From NCBI GenBank assembly GCA_040830545.1, contig JBFOMB010000041.1, positions 1 through 61,395 of the forward strand: DNA of 61,395 bases, given 5' to 3'. The stretch is from HXMU1420-2 sp040830545 (GTDB lineage Bacteria; Pseudomonadota; Alphaproteobacteria; Rhodobacterales; Rhodobacteraceae). How positions within the stretch are numbered: the first letter of the stretch is position 1; each line of letters begins with the position of its first letter. Both the position numbers and the translations under genes were made by a program. This document shows positions 25,518-34,205 of this stretch, one piece after another. Under the pieces are notes generated by a model. That model saw only the letters and a program-made list of their open reading frames with translations. It had not been told where the DNA came from and did no database searches.

Positions 25518-27317
25518 ATGGACGGCGAAGAGGATCAGACAACAGGCCCGGTGCGCGATGACGCCGCAAAGAAGCTCCGTCTTGTCGAGAGCATCTACAA
25601 TATTGCGCTCGAACCTCAAACCTATGACGCCTTCATGGGGCGATGGGATGACTTTATCCAAGAGCGGCTATCAGCCCTTGAAACGCTGAAAAACCAAGAG
25701 GTTGGCCTGACGACCGATGAGATCGCCAATCACTTTGCTATTGCTGAGCGCATACTGGAACAGACCAAGCAGTCGTCCGCCAATCAGGGTCTCGCGACGG
25801 CCTCGCGACAGTTGCCGGCCAGCCATGGTCCCGACCCACAGTTCCTGATTTCACCTGACGCACGCGTTGTCTGGTCAAACGCTGCCGCATCACGACTGTT
25901 CAACATTTCTGGCAAGAAGACCAAGCTGGAGGCGCTCGGCTTTTCGGATCGCAACCTCGACGCACTGCGCGCCAGCCTCGAAACATTGAAGTACCCGGTT
26001 GGCTCGTCAGACGCGCCCGTCATCGTGCAACTGCCAGTCCGGCAGGACACCGACGGATTACACAAGGGCGATACGCTGCACCTGCAGGCCCGCCGTATTC
26101 AGGACGCCACGGATGTCGACCTGCTGTTGGTCAGCGCTTTGCAGGCCGGCTGGCCTACGGAAATGCCGCGCCTGTTGATTGAATCCTACGCGCTCAGCCA
26201 GTCGGAATGCGAAATTTGCGAATTGCTGAGCCGCGCGCACAAGCCGGCGGAGATTGCGGAAATGCGCGGCAGCGCTATCGCAACGGTCAGAACGCAAATC
26301 AAATCGGTGATGACGAAAACCGGGTGCTCTTCCCAGCCGGAACTGGTGAAGCTGCTTCACCTTCTCATGCGGGTCGCGGAAACATACGGGCCCAACACGC
26401 CAGCAGGTCCGATTTCGCAGGGCGATATGACGTCCCTGCAGCTGTCGTCGGGCTACATCCTCCCAATAGAAATGCACGGCCCGATCGACGGCACCCCGGT
26501 GATTTTTCTGCACGGGATGCTCGACGGGGCGAGCCTTGTTAGCAAACTGCGCAAAGGCCTGCACGAACGCGGGTATCGGTTCATTTGCCCGACCCGCCCC
26601 TGGTTTGGCGAGGCGCAGCCGGACTACGGACCGGTGGAAACGGCACCGGCTCGGTTTGCCAAAACGATCAAGGAACTTTGCCACCGGTTGGATGTGGAGC
26701 AACCGATCTTGCTGGGCCACATGGCAGGGTCGCTCTATTCCATTGCCGCCGCTGCGGAAACGCCGGAAAACATCCGCGCGCTCGTTAGTGTGGCAGGCGG
26801 CGTCCCCATTGTCTCCAAGTCTCAATTTGCCACCATGTCTCATCGGCAGCGCGTGGTGGCTTATACCGCGCTTTACACGCCGCAGTTGCTGCCATTTGTC
26901 TTGCGCGCCGGGATCAGCCAGATCAACAGCGGGGGCGAAGACCGGTTCATGCGCTCGCTCTATGCTACTTCTCCGCTGGATATGGAGGCGCTGAGCGATC
27001 CTGAAATCCGCCATCTGATCTTGAACGGCTACCGGTTCGCGACCAACCAGGGCCACTACGCCTTCCGCATCGACAGCTATCATGTTGTGCGCGACTGGTC
27101 CGAGTTTGTCGGTCAATCCACATGCCCGATGTATTTGGTCCACGGAGAACACGACCCAGTCGTCTCTGCTGACAGCGTACGTGCCTTTGGCAAGCGATAT
27201 GGCAACCGGGCGAGCGTTGCGGTGCACGAGGATGCAGGCCAGTTGATCCTGCACAAGTATCCCGAACGAATTCTTGACACGTTGGACCGTGCCATCGCCG
27301 AGACGGAGGCCGCATGA
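25518..27317 (+). CDS. LuxR-type HTH regulator fused to a degenerate alpha/beta-hydrolase domain
   Basis: 599 residues. The N-terminal helical part (1-100) is followed by a PAS-like stretch (about 105-210), then a LuxR-type HTH (about 224-285; LSQSECEICELLS and the recognition region IATVRTQIKSVM). The C-terminal half (about 312-599) is an alpha/beta-hydrolase fold: the HG oxyanion motif is at 332-333 and the acid position is D546 in HGEHDP. The nucleophile elbow reads GHMAG, so the usual serine is M402, and the position of the catalytic histidine (after DAG) is Q575. The hydrolase is therefore probably inactive, and I infer a ligand-sensing role controlling transcription. It follows the acyltransferase by 104 nt and overlaps the ABC exporter gene by 4 nt, so it probably regulates this locus. 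The ATG is preceded by GGCGGGACGGT, a mediocre ribosome site. Confidence 0.8.
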   Translation: MDGEEDQTTGPVRDDAAKKLRLVESIYNIALEPQTYDAFMGRWDDFIQERLSALETLKNQEVGLTTDEIANHFAIAERILEQTKQSSANQGLATASRQLPASHGPDPQFLISPDARVVWSNAAASRLFNISGKKTKLEALGFSDRNLDALRASLETLKYPVGSSDAPVIVQLPVRQDTDGLHKGDTLHLQARRIQDATDVDLLLVSALQAGWPTEMPRLLIESYALSQSECEICELLSRAHKPAEIAEMRGSAIATVRTQIKSVMTKTGCSSQPELVKLLHLLMRVAETYGPNTPAGPISQGDMTSLQLSSGYILPIEMHGPIDGTPVIFLHGMLDGASLVSKLRKGLHERGYRFICPTRPWFGEAQPDYGPVETAPARFAKTIKELCHRLDVEQPILLGHMAGSLYSIAAAAETPENIRALVSVAGGVPIVSKSQFATMSHRQRVVAYTALYTPQLLPFVLRAGISQINSGGEDRFMRSLYATSPLDMEALSDPEIRHLILNGYRFATNQGHYAFRIDSYHVVRDWSEFVGQSTCPMYLVHGEHDPVVSADSVRAFGKRYGNRASVAVHEDAGQLILHKYPERILDTLDRAIAETEAA

Positions 27318-29059
27318 GACCCCGCGAAAACGCCTACTCCAGCGCGATGAGCCGTATGCGGCGCACCTTCATCGTGGTCGCGGTGTTTTCCGCCGTTGTA
27401 AACGTACTGATGCTGACCGGCCCAATGTTCATGCTGCAGGTCTATGACCGCGTTTTGTCTTCAGGTTCTGTCGCGACCCTGCAGGGTCTGTTTGTTATCG
27501 TTGTCGTGCTTTACGGCTTCCTTGGCTTATACGATTTCTTGCGAACGCGGCTGTTGTCGCGGGCCACGATCCGGTTGGATCAGGCGGTTGGGCGCGACGT
27601 ATTCCGCGCGTGGATGCGTTCAGGCCTTGCAGGCAGCAGCGATTTCACGCGCCCCCTCAACGACCTCGCCATTCTACGGGGGTTCCTGTCCAGTCCGGCC
27701 ATGCTGGGCCTGTTCGATGCGCCGTGGATTCCTTTTTACCTTGCCGTGGTCTGGCTGGTGCATCCGTGGCTGGGGATGCTGGCATTGGCAGGTGTAGGTG
27801 TTGTGGTATCGCTGGCTCTGCTGAACCAGGCCACAACCCGGCGGCACTTTGCCCGCGCGATGAGCATGGATGCCTCCGAAAGCTTTTTTGTCGAACAGGC
27901 GCGCCGGACAGCGGATGCTATTTTGCCACTGGGCATGGCGGATCGCGTGATGGGACGCTGGCAGGCGATGCATGCGCAAGGTCTGGCCACCAGTCAGGTC
28001 GGCAGTGACCGCGCCGAAGGGTTCACCGCCGGGTCCAAGGCGTTTCGCCTGCTCCTGCAATCCGCCCTGTTGGGTCTGGGCGGGTATTTGGCGTTGAAAC
28101 AGGAAATCTCGCCCGGGATGATCATCGCGGCCTCCATCATCTCAGGCCGCGCGCTGGCACCGGTGGATCAGGTGATCGGGCAATGGCGCAACCTGGTCCG
28201 GGCGAGAGAGGCACACAAGCGGCTGAAACAGATGTTTGCCGACCTGCCCGCGCCTTCGCAGACCGTGAACCTGCCCGATCCACAAGGGCAGCTATTGGTA
28301 CGCAACCTCACGAAATATGCACCGAACCAGAAGAACACAGCCGACGCGCCGCCGATTTTGGACGAAGTCACGTTTGGTCTGCAACCCGGTGACGCGGTGG
28401 GTGTGATTGGCCCCTCAGCCTCCGGCAAATCCACATTGGCGCGTCTGCTGACCGGGGCGTGGGCCCCGGATTCAGGCGAGGTTCGGCTGGACGGCGCGAC
28501 TTTGGATCAGTGGCCGCCAGAGGCTCTGGGACGGCATATCGGCTATCTGCCGCAAAATCTGGAACTGTTGGCCGGAACGATACGCGACAACATTGCCCGG
28601 TTTGACCCGGACACGCAGGACGAAGATGTGATCGCAGCGGCGAAACTGGCGGGCGTGCACGACATGATCCTCGGTCTGCCGGACGGCTACGCAACGCAAC
28701 TGGGGTTCGAGGCGGATGGGCTATCCGGTGGACAGATTCAGCGGATCGGCCTGGCCCGTGCAGTATACGGCATTCCGAAATACGTTGTGCTGGATGAACC
28801 CAACTCCAACCTCGACGCTGCTGGGGACGACGCCCTGTCCTATGCCATCATGTCGCTGAGGGAGGCCGGTTCAACCGTGGTCGTCATGGCGCACCGCCCG
28901 TCAGCGATTGCAGCTGTAAACAAGGTGCTGGTCCTGCACGGCGGGCAAGTGGCCGAGTTCGGTCCAAAAGACGATGTACTGCAACGCATGTCGCGGCCGC
29001 AAGCGAAGAAACCCGCGCCGGAACCTGCGAAAGCCGCAGCGAAAGGCGTGCAGAAATGA
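27314..29059 (+). CDS. Type I secretion ABC transporter (PrtD/HlyB-like permease-ATPase)
   Basis: 581 residues. A transmembrane domain occupies about 15-290 with hydrophobic segments at about 18-42, 55-72, 135-170 and 245-285. The ATPase domain follows: Walker A GPSASGKS at 366-373, Q-loop Q414, signature LSGGQ at 470-474, Walker B VVLDEP at 491-496 and H-loop H527. There is no N-terminal C39 peptidase or peptidase-like domain, which places it with the PrtD/AprD/RsaD exporters rather than bacteriocin exporters. The lysine/alanine-rich tail is dispensable-looking. It overlaps its neighbours by 4 nt on both sides (ATGA), so it is co-translated with the regulator and the adaptor. The likely cargo is the giant RTX protein. 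No outer-membrane TolC gene is present in the window. Confidence 0.93.
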   Translation: MRPRENAYSSAMSRMRRTFIVVAVFSAVVNVLMLTGPMFMLQVYDRVLSSGSVATLQGLFVIVVVLYGFLGLYDFLRTRLLSRATIRLDQAVGRDVFRAWMRSGLAGSSDFTRPLNDLAILRGFLSSPAMLGLFDAPWIPFYLAVVWLVHPWLGMLALAGVGVVVSLALLNQATTRRHFARAMSMDASESFFVEQARRTADAILPLGMADRVMGRWQAMHAQGLATSQVGSDRAEGFTAGSKAFRLLLQSALLGLGGYLALKQEISPGMIIAASIISGRALAPVDQVIGQWRNLVRAREAHKRLKQMFADLPAPSQTVNLPDPQGQLLVRNLTKYAPNQKNTADAPPILDEVTFGLQPGDAVGVIGPSASGKSTLARLLTGAWAPDSGEVRLDGATLDQWPPEALGRHIGYLPQNLELLAGTIRDNIARFDPDTQDEDVIAAAKLAGVHDMILGLPDGYATQLGFEADGLSGGQIQRIGLARAVYGIPKYVVLDEPNSNLDAAGDDALSYAIMSLREAGSTVVVMAHRPSAIAAVNKVLVLHGGQVAEFGPKDDVLQRMSRPQAKKPAPEPAKAAAKGVQK

Positions 29060-30369
29060 GCATGACACTCGACACCGGCCCCAAACTGCGCACCGGTCTG
29101 CGAACCGCCACGTGGATGGGCCTCATCGCTGCGATTGCCCTTTTGGCGGGCGGGTTCTGGTGGGCTCAGTCAACAAACATCGCCGGGGCCGTGATCGCCA
29201 GCGGCGCGGTAGAGGTCGTGGGCAAGCCAAAATCGGTACAGCATCTGGATGGCGGGGTGGTCGAGGACATCCGCGTGGAGGATGGCAGCACGGTCACACA
29301 AGGGGACATACTGGTCCAGCTGGACTCCACGCTGTTGGAAGCGAACCTGGAAATCTACCGTACCCGGTTGTCCGAGGCTTTGGCGCTACGTGACCGGCTG
29401 CTGGCAGAACAGGCCGAGGCCGAGACGATCACAATCGCGGGTGACGATCCTCTGACAGGTGCTGTTGACGTGACCTCTCACCGAGATGGGCAGGCCGCAA
29501 TATTCGAGGTCCGTCGTTTGTTGGAAGAAGGCCGCCGTGCGCAATTGGCGGAGAAAATCAATCAGTTCCATAACCAGATTGACGGGGTCGACGGGCTGAT
29601 CGTGTCCAAGGAAGAGCAGTTGCGTCTGCTGCGCGACGAACTCACCTCCATGGAGACGCTCGCCGAAAAGGGGCTAGCCCGTGCCAGCCAATTGCTCGCG
29701 TTGCGACGGAACCAGGCGGACTTGCTGGGTCAGATCGCCGAACATCGGTCGGAACTGGCCCGCATCCAGAATTCGATCCGCGATACCGAGCTGGAGATCC
29801 TGCAAGGCACCCGTCAGTTGCGTGAAGAGATCACGACGGAACTGCGAGAGGTCATAACCCAAATCCACGAAATGCGCCAGCAGATCGTGTCGACCGAAAA
29901 ACAGCTGGACCGGATCGACATCCGTGCGCCGGTCACCGGACGTGTGCATGAAATGCAGATCACGACCTTGGGCGGTGTAGTCCCACCCGGTGCCACGATC
30001 CTGCAAATCGTTCCGGTGGACGAGGCGATGAGCTTCGCTATGCGTGTAGACCCGATTTCGATTGATCAGGTGTTTGTCGGTCAGGACGCGACCCTGCGCT
30101 TCCCCGCTTTCAATCAACGCACGACGCCCGAACTTTATGGCGAGGTTGCTGATGTCTCTCCGACTTCAGTTCTGGACGAAGCCACGGGTCTGTCCTTCTT
30201 CCGGGTCAAGGTGTCCCTCAGCGACGATGAGCTCGCCCGATTGGGTGACTTGACGCTGGTACCCGGCATGCCGGTGGAGGCCTACATCCAGACCGGCGAG
30301 CGGTCCGTCCTGAACTACCTGACCAAGCCGCTGACCGAACAGTTGAGTCAGGCGTTCCGCGAGGAGTAG
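29056..30369 (+). CDS. HlyD/PrtE-family periplasmic adaptor of the type I secretion system
   Basis: 437 residues with one inner-membrane segment (about 20-38) after a short cytoplasmic N-terminus. The two half-lipoyl motifs are the first at about 62-91 (QHLDGGVVEDI) and the second at about 292-326 (IRAPVTGRVHEM). They are separated by a long coiled-coil hairpin (about 95-285). The C-terminal beta-barrel ends with the family-typical SVLNYLTKPL segment. It links the ABC exporter to an outer-membrane TolC channel. Its stop codon directly abuts the stop codon of the convergent gene, with no spacer. Confidence 0.92.
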   Translation: MSMTLDTGPKLRTGLRTATWMGLIAAIALLAGGFWWAQSTNIAGAVIASGAVEVVGKPKSVQHLDGGVVEDIRVEDGSTVTQGDILVQLDSTLLEANLEIYRTRLSEALALRDRLLAEQAEAETITIAGDDPLTGAVDVTSHRDGQAAIFEVRRLLEEGRRAQLAEKINQFHNQIDGVDGLIVSKEEQLRLLRDELTSMETLAEKGLARASQLLALRRNQADLLGQIAEHRSELARIQNSIRDTELEILQGTRQLREEITTELREVITQIHEMRQQIVSTEKQLDRIDIRAPVTGRVHEMQITTLGGVVPPGATILQIVPVDEAMSFAMRVDPISIDQVFVGQDATLRFPAFNQRTTPELYGEVADVSPTSVLDEATGLSFFRVKVSLSDDELARLGDLTLVPGMPVEAYIQTGERSVLNYLTKPLTEQLSQAFREE

Positions 30370-31611
30370 TCAGCCGAACCGGTCCGGGCTGAACGCGGTC
30401 AAGTCGATGAACGGCTGCCGATTGCTAAGAATATCCGCCACAAACCTTGCCGTGGTTGCGCCGAGGGTCAGTCCCAACTGCCCATGACCCGTGGCAAATG
30501 TCACATTGGCCAGCTTGCGACTGCGCCCGATGATTGGTCGCGTATCCGGCGTGAACGGACGGCGCCCCATGCGGCGTTCGGCTTGATCCGTCTTCAACCC
30601 AGGCAAAACCCGATGCGCGCGTTTGACTAGAACATCTGCTCGACGCCATTTTGGAGGTGCAGTGCGGGAGGCAAACTCGACCGTTCCAGCAACGGCCAAA
30701 GCGTCCTCATATGGGGTCAGGCCAAAACCGCCCTTCGGATAGAAAACCGTGTGTTTCAGATCCACGCCGGGATCTGACAATGCGGTCGAATATCCCATCA
30801 CCCCTTCCAGATGCAGGCGCAGGCCGAGGTCGCGCGCCAAGTCGCGGGAATGCGTACCTGCAGCAATCACAACTTCATCCGCCGACAGCGTCTGCCCGTC
30901 CAACGTCCGCACGCCCGTGATCCTGCCGCCGTCCCTGTCAAAGCCAACACCAGCGGCACAGTGCATCACCCCACCTCTGGACAGAAATGCCTGCACCAGA
31001 CGCTCCACCAGACGACGGGGATCGGTCACATAACTCCAGTCGCGCAGGATTGCGGCGTGTTGGAAATCTGGCGCAATAGCAGGCTCCAGATTGTGCGCCT
31101 CCTGCCCTGTCACCTCGTCAATCGTACAGCCCAGATCGCGCGCCAGATCAAAGGCGGCAGCCATCGTCGCCTTGTCACGATCATCGTCAAACACTTTGAT
31201 CACTGGACGTTCGACCAACAACTCCGGGTGACCGATATCTGCCAGCTGTGCTTTAAAATCGTCGGTCGCCAGAAAGGTCAGCCGCGCCAGATCAGACGCA
31301 ATGGCGCGCATACGCGAGGGTCGCGCGTTCGCTGTGAACCGGGCAAACCACGGGAGCAGCCGCAGGGCGGATGCCGGGCGCAGGGACAGCGGTGCCTCCG
31401 GGTCCAGCAACCAGCCGGGAACCTGCAACAACATGCCGGGCTGGGACAGGGGCACAACCTCGCCGACCGCGATACAACCGCAAGACGCCCAACTGGCCCC
31501 TTCTCCGATGGGGCCGGGTTCCAGCATCGTGACAGTGTGCCCGTCGGCCTGCAGCGCCAGCGCGCAGGAGGCCCCAACCACACCCCCGCCGACAACAACG
31601 ACCGAGGTCAT
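30370..31611 (-). CDS. DadA-like FAD-dependent D-amino-acid dehydrogenase / oxidase
   Basis: 413 residues of the DAO fold. The FAD-binding GGGVVG motif is at residues 8-13, and the C-terminal FAD signature is near ATGHGQLGLTLG. Length and motifs fit the small subunit of D-amino-acid dehydrogenase (DadA) and related secondary-amine oxidases. Such enzymes turn a D-amino acid, or a cyclic amino acid such as D-proline, into the imino acid and pass electrons to quinone. It is the last gene of a leftward operon, starting 3 nt after the upstream reductase gene stops. In this context the substrate may be the amino acid released by demethylation of a betaine; that is inference. Confidence 0.85.
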   Translation of the reverse strand: MTSVVVVGGGVVGASCALALQADGHTVTMLEPGPIGEGASWASCGCIAVGEVVPLSQPGMLLQVPGWLLDPEAPLSLRPASALRLLPWFARFTANARPSRMRAIASDLARLTFLATDDFKAQLADIGHPELLVERPVIKVFDDDRDKATMAAAFDLARDLGCTIDEVTGQEAHNLEPAIAPDFQHAAILRDWSYVTDPRRLVERLVQAFLSRGGVMHCAAGVGFDRDGGRITGVRTLDGQTLSADEVVIAAGTHSRDLARDLGLRLHLEGVMGYSTALSDPGVDLKHTVFYPKGGFGLTPYEDALAVAGTVEFASRTAPPKWRRADVLVKRAHRVLPGLKTDQAERRMGRRPFTPDTRPIIGRSRKLANVTFATGHGQLGLTLGATTARFVADILSNRQPFIDLTAFSPDRFG

Positions 31612-31614
31612 GCG

Positions 31615-32628
31615 TCAGGCCAGATCGCGCAGTTGAGCCAGCAGATCAGCATTGACGGTGATGCCTTGCTCGGTTGCCACCGCCCGCTTTTTCAGGCGTC
31701 CATCACCGGGAACGCGAGCCGACCCATTCCCCTGAATCTCGCTGCAAATGCGGGTGATGTAGTCGCTGAACATCGGATTGCCGAACCGGCTTGGATCAAT
31801 GGCGATCAGCGTTGCACCGCCCTTGACGTTCAACCCACCAAAGGACTCGCGTTCGGCGTTATCCACCGACAACGTGCCACCAGCCAAGGCCGCACCCAGC
31901 ACCTCGATCAGGAACGCAATCGCCGCGCCCTTGTGTTCACCGAACGGCAGCAGGCTACGGGATTCCAGGATTTCGTTCGGGTCCTTGCTGGGTTCGCCCG
32001 CAGTATTCAACCCACCAGCCAGTGGCAGGGAATGCCCCTCTGCCGCGGCCAGTTTCACATCCATCAGCGCCACGACCGAAGCAGCCTGATCCCACACCAC
32101 AGGCTCTGCCCCTTCGCGCGGGCAGGCAAAGGACATCGGGTTTGTTCCAAAAACCGGACGTACGCCGCCCTGCGGCACCACCATGGACAGGGAATTCACG
32201 ACGCCCAGCGCCACCAGCCCAGCCTGAGCCAATGGTTCTGTATCAAACCGCAACGCACCCAGGTGGTGGCTGTTCGCGCAGGTAAACGCCGCAATTCCGG
32301 TTTCACGCGCCAGTTTGATCAGGTCGTCCTGAACCTGCGACCGGATGATCTGGTAGACGCCATTGTCCCCATCCCCCCGCAGGACACTGGGCGCAATCCG
32401 TTCAACACTCGGCGAAGGTTTGGGGTTGGCATAGCCCGAGGCAAAGCAATCCACGTAAACCGGCAACATCCGCAATCCGTGACTGCGCGGCCCGTCCCGT
32501 TCGGACATCATCACCAGATCGGCCAGCACGTCACTGCCGTGATCATCCATTCCGCCCTTGAGCAGGATGGATTTGGCAAGGTCCCGCACCTGCGGGAGGG
32601 TCAGGGTTTCGGTCGCACTGTCGGTCAT
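31615..32628 (-). CDS. Ldh2-family NAD(P)-dependent reductase (malate/lactate or imino-acid type)
   Basis: 337 residues from the chosen ATG. The protein matches the malate/L-lactate dehydrogenase 2 family (PF02615): SHG near residue 50, SHHLGALR near 118 and a GTNP motif near 155. The family also includes delta1-piperideine-2-carboxylate / delta1-pyrroline-2-carboxylate reductases, which reduce cyclic imino acids. Next to a DadA-like enzyme that role is attractive but unproven. Two in-frame ATGs lie 9 nt apart, at 32637 and 32628. The second has AGGA 8 nt upstream and is preferred. The gene stops 3 nt before the DadA-like gene starts. Confidence 0.82.
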   Translation of the reverse strand: MTDSATETLTLPQVRDLAKSILLKGGMDDHGSDVLADLVMMSERDGPRSHGLRMLPVYVDCFASGYANPKPSPSVERIAPSVLRGDGDNGVYQIIRSQVQDDLIKLARETGIAAFTCANSHHLGALRFDTEPLAQAGLVALGVVNSLSMVVPQGGVRPVFGTNPMSFACPREGAEPVVWDQAASVVALMDVKLAAAEGHSLPLAGGLNTAGEPSKDPNEILESRSLLPFGEHKGAAIAFLIEVLGAALAGGTLSVDNAERESFGGLNVKGGATLIAIDPSRFGNPMFSDYITRICSEIQGNGSARVPGDGRLKKRAVATEQGITVNADLLAQLRDLA

Positions 32629-32651
32629 GGTGGTCATCCTGTTGGGGCATG

Positions 32652-32673
32652 CGAAGGGCGATCCCGCCCTTCG
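32652..32673. other. Intercistronic hairpin, 9-bp perfect stem
   Basis: CGAAGGGCG, loop ATCC, CGCCCTTCG. It sits in the 45-60 nt spacer between the methyltransferase stop and the reductase start on the minus-strand operon. No T-run follows on the minus strand, so it is unlikely to be a full terminator. It may stabilise the upstream mRNA or tune expression of the two distal genes. Confidence 0.6.
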
Positions 32674-32682
32674 TTTAATGTC

Positions 32683-34191
32683 TCAAGTGTTATAGGCAGC
32701 CCGCCGCTTGGCCACAAACTCGTCCAACGCGCCGCGCTGATCGTCTGGCATGGGTGGCTGAACATAGGTGTCGAGCATCCGCTGCGCCTCGGCCCGGCCA
32801 ACAATCTCGGCGGTTTTCGACCCTTCAGCCTCCCACTGTTCAAAACTGTCATTGTTTTGCAGGTGGTTCATGTGCATGGGGTTTTCGCGAGTGTGGTCAG
32901 TCCCAAGGAAATGCCCGCCCGGACCGATGGCCGCGATGTCGCCCAGCAGTGCATCCAGGTTTTCCTTTTGCAAGCCGCTGAAGAAGCGATGGAAATTCTC
33001 CAACTGCAATGCGTCCTGCACCCATTTCGCGTAACAGACGCCCAGCGCACCTTCGAGGAAGCCGGCCGAGTGCACGATGTAGTTTGCCCCCCCCAGCAAC
33101 ACAGGCCACATGGTGTTGGCCGTATCGAACGCGGCCTGCATGTCCGGCGATTTCGACCCGGTCCACATTGTGCAGGTCCGCCACGGCACGTCATAGAACC
33201 GCGCCATCTGGCCAACCAGCAGGTTCATCAATCCTGGCTCCGGCGATCCCATCATCGGCGCGCCGGTTTTCATCGACACCCCCATGATCGCCACACCCAG
33301 AACCATCGGCGCGCCCCGGCGGATGATCTGGCTATAGGCCATTCCGGCGAGGCTTTCGGCGATCAGCAGCGCGACCCCACCCTGCGGGCTGGCGGGCGTG
33401 GACGCCCCGGCCAGCACGAATGGGGACAACAGACAGGGCTGGTTTGCGGCGGCATAAACCCGAAGGCTCTGCAACATGGTTTCGTCCCAGACGAGCGGGG
33501 TGTTGCAGTTCAGCAGGGCCGCCAAAACGACGTTTTCGTCAACAAAATCCTCACCAAAAACGATGCGCACCATGTCCACGGTGTCCCGCGCGGCCTGTTC
33601 AGACAGCACCGAGCCCTTGATCGGTTTGTCCGTTAGCGTCAGCGCGGCATGCACCAGTTCCAGATGGCGCTGCGGCACCGGAACGTCCTGCGGCTCCACC
33701 GGCAGGATGCCCGGCACCATCATGGACTGGCTCATCTGCGAAAGTTTGAAGAAATTCTGCGCATCCGCCAGCGTCGACGGTCGGCGTTTGCCTTCCAGAT
33801 CATAGACGAAGGGTGCGCCATAGGCGTTTGCAAACACCGAATGTTCGTTCCCGACGCGCAATGAGCGGTCCGGATTGCGTGCGGCATATCCCCATTCCGA
33901 CGGGACCGAAGAAATCAGGTCCATCAGCATGTCCCGCCCGATACGGACACGCTCACCATCCACATCCGCGCCGTGCGCTTTCCAATCGGCCAGTGCCACC
34001 GGGTCGCGGAATTCTATCCCGGTTGTTTCCAGAATCGTCATGGCGGCCTCGTGGATACGTTGCACGCCCTCCTCGCCCAGCAGGTCAATCGGCCCGATCC
34101 GGCGGTTCAGCGTGGGCAGGTAGACAGGTGCCGGGTTGGTCCGCGCCTGAACCCGGGCCGCGCGCCCGCCGCGTGCTCTTGCTTGTGCCAT
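32683..34191 (-). CDS. MttB-family trimethylamine/betaine methyltransferase-like protein (non-pyrrolysine)
   Basis: 502 residues matching the trimethylamine methyltransferase (MttB, COG5598) superfamily. It begins with a basic leader, then LPTLNRRIGPIDLLGEEGV and IHEAAMTILETTGI near residue 50, and has the TIM-barrel body to the end. No in-frame amber codon is needed, so it is a non-pyrrolysine member. Characterised non-pyrrolysine homologues demethylate quaternary amines such as glycine betaine, proline betaine or carnitine onto a corrinoid protein. No corrinoid protein gene is nearby, and the acceptor may instead be tied to the folate enzyme encoded next door. GGGGAGGGAT lies just before the ATG. 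It starts 14 nt after the upstream GcvT-fused dehydrogenase. Confidence 0.87.
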   Translation of the reverse strand: MAQARARGGRAARVQARTNPAPVYLPTLNRRIGPIDLLGEEGVQRIHEAAMTILETTGIEFRDPVALADWKAHGADVDGERVRIGRDMLMDLISSVPSEWGYAARNPDRSLRVGNEHSVFANAYGAPFVYDLEGKRRPSTLADAQNFFKLSQMSQSMMVPGILPVEPQDVPVPQRHLELVHAALTLTDKPIKGSVLSEQAARDTVDMVRIVFGEDFVDENVVLAALLNCNTPLVWDETMLQSLRVYAAANQPCLLSPFVLAGASTPASPQGGVALLIAESLAGMAYSQIIRRGAPMVLGVAIMGVSMKTGAPMMGSPEPGLMNLLVGQMARFYDVPWRTCTMWTGSKSPDMQAAFDTANTMWPVLLGGANYIVHSAGFLEGALGVCYAKWVQDALQLENFHRFFSGLQKENLDALLGDIAAIGPGGHFLGTDHTRENPMHMNHLQNNDSFEQWEAEGSKTAEIVGRAEAQRMLDTYVQPPMPDDQRGALDEFVAKRRAAYNT

Positions 34192-34205
34192 TGGTATCCC
34201 TCCCC

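Noticed and set aside
32683..34191. Pyrrolysine-containing MttB
   Set aside because: The frame is uninterrupted by TAG and no pyl genes are visible; it is the non-pyrrolysine type.
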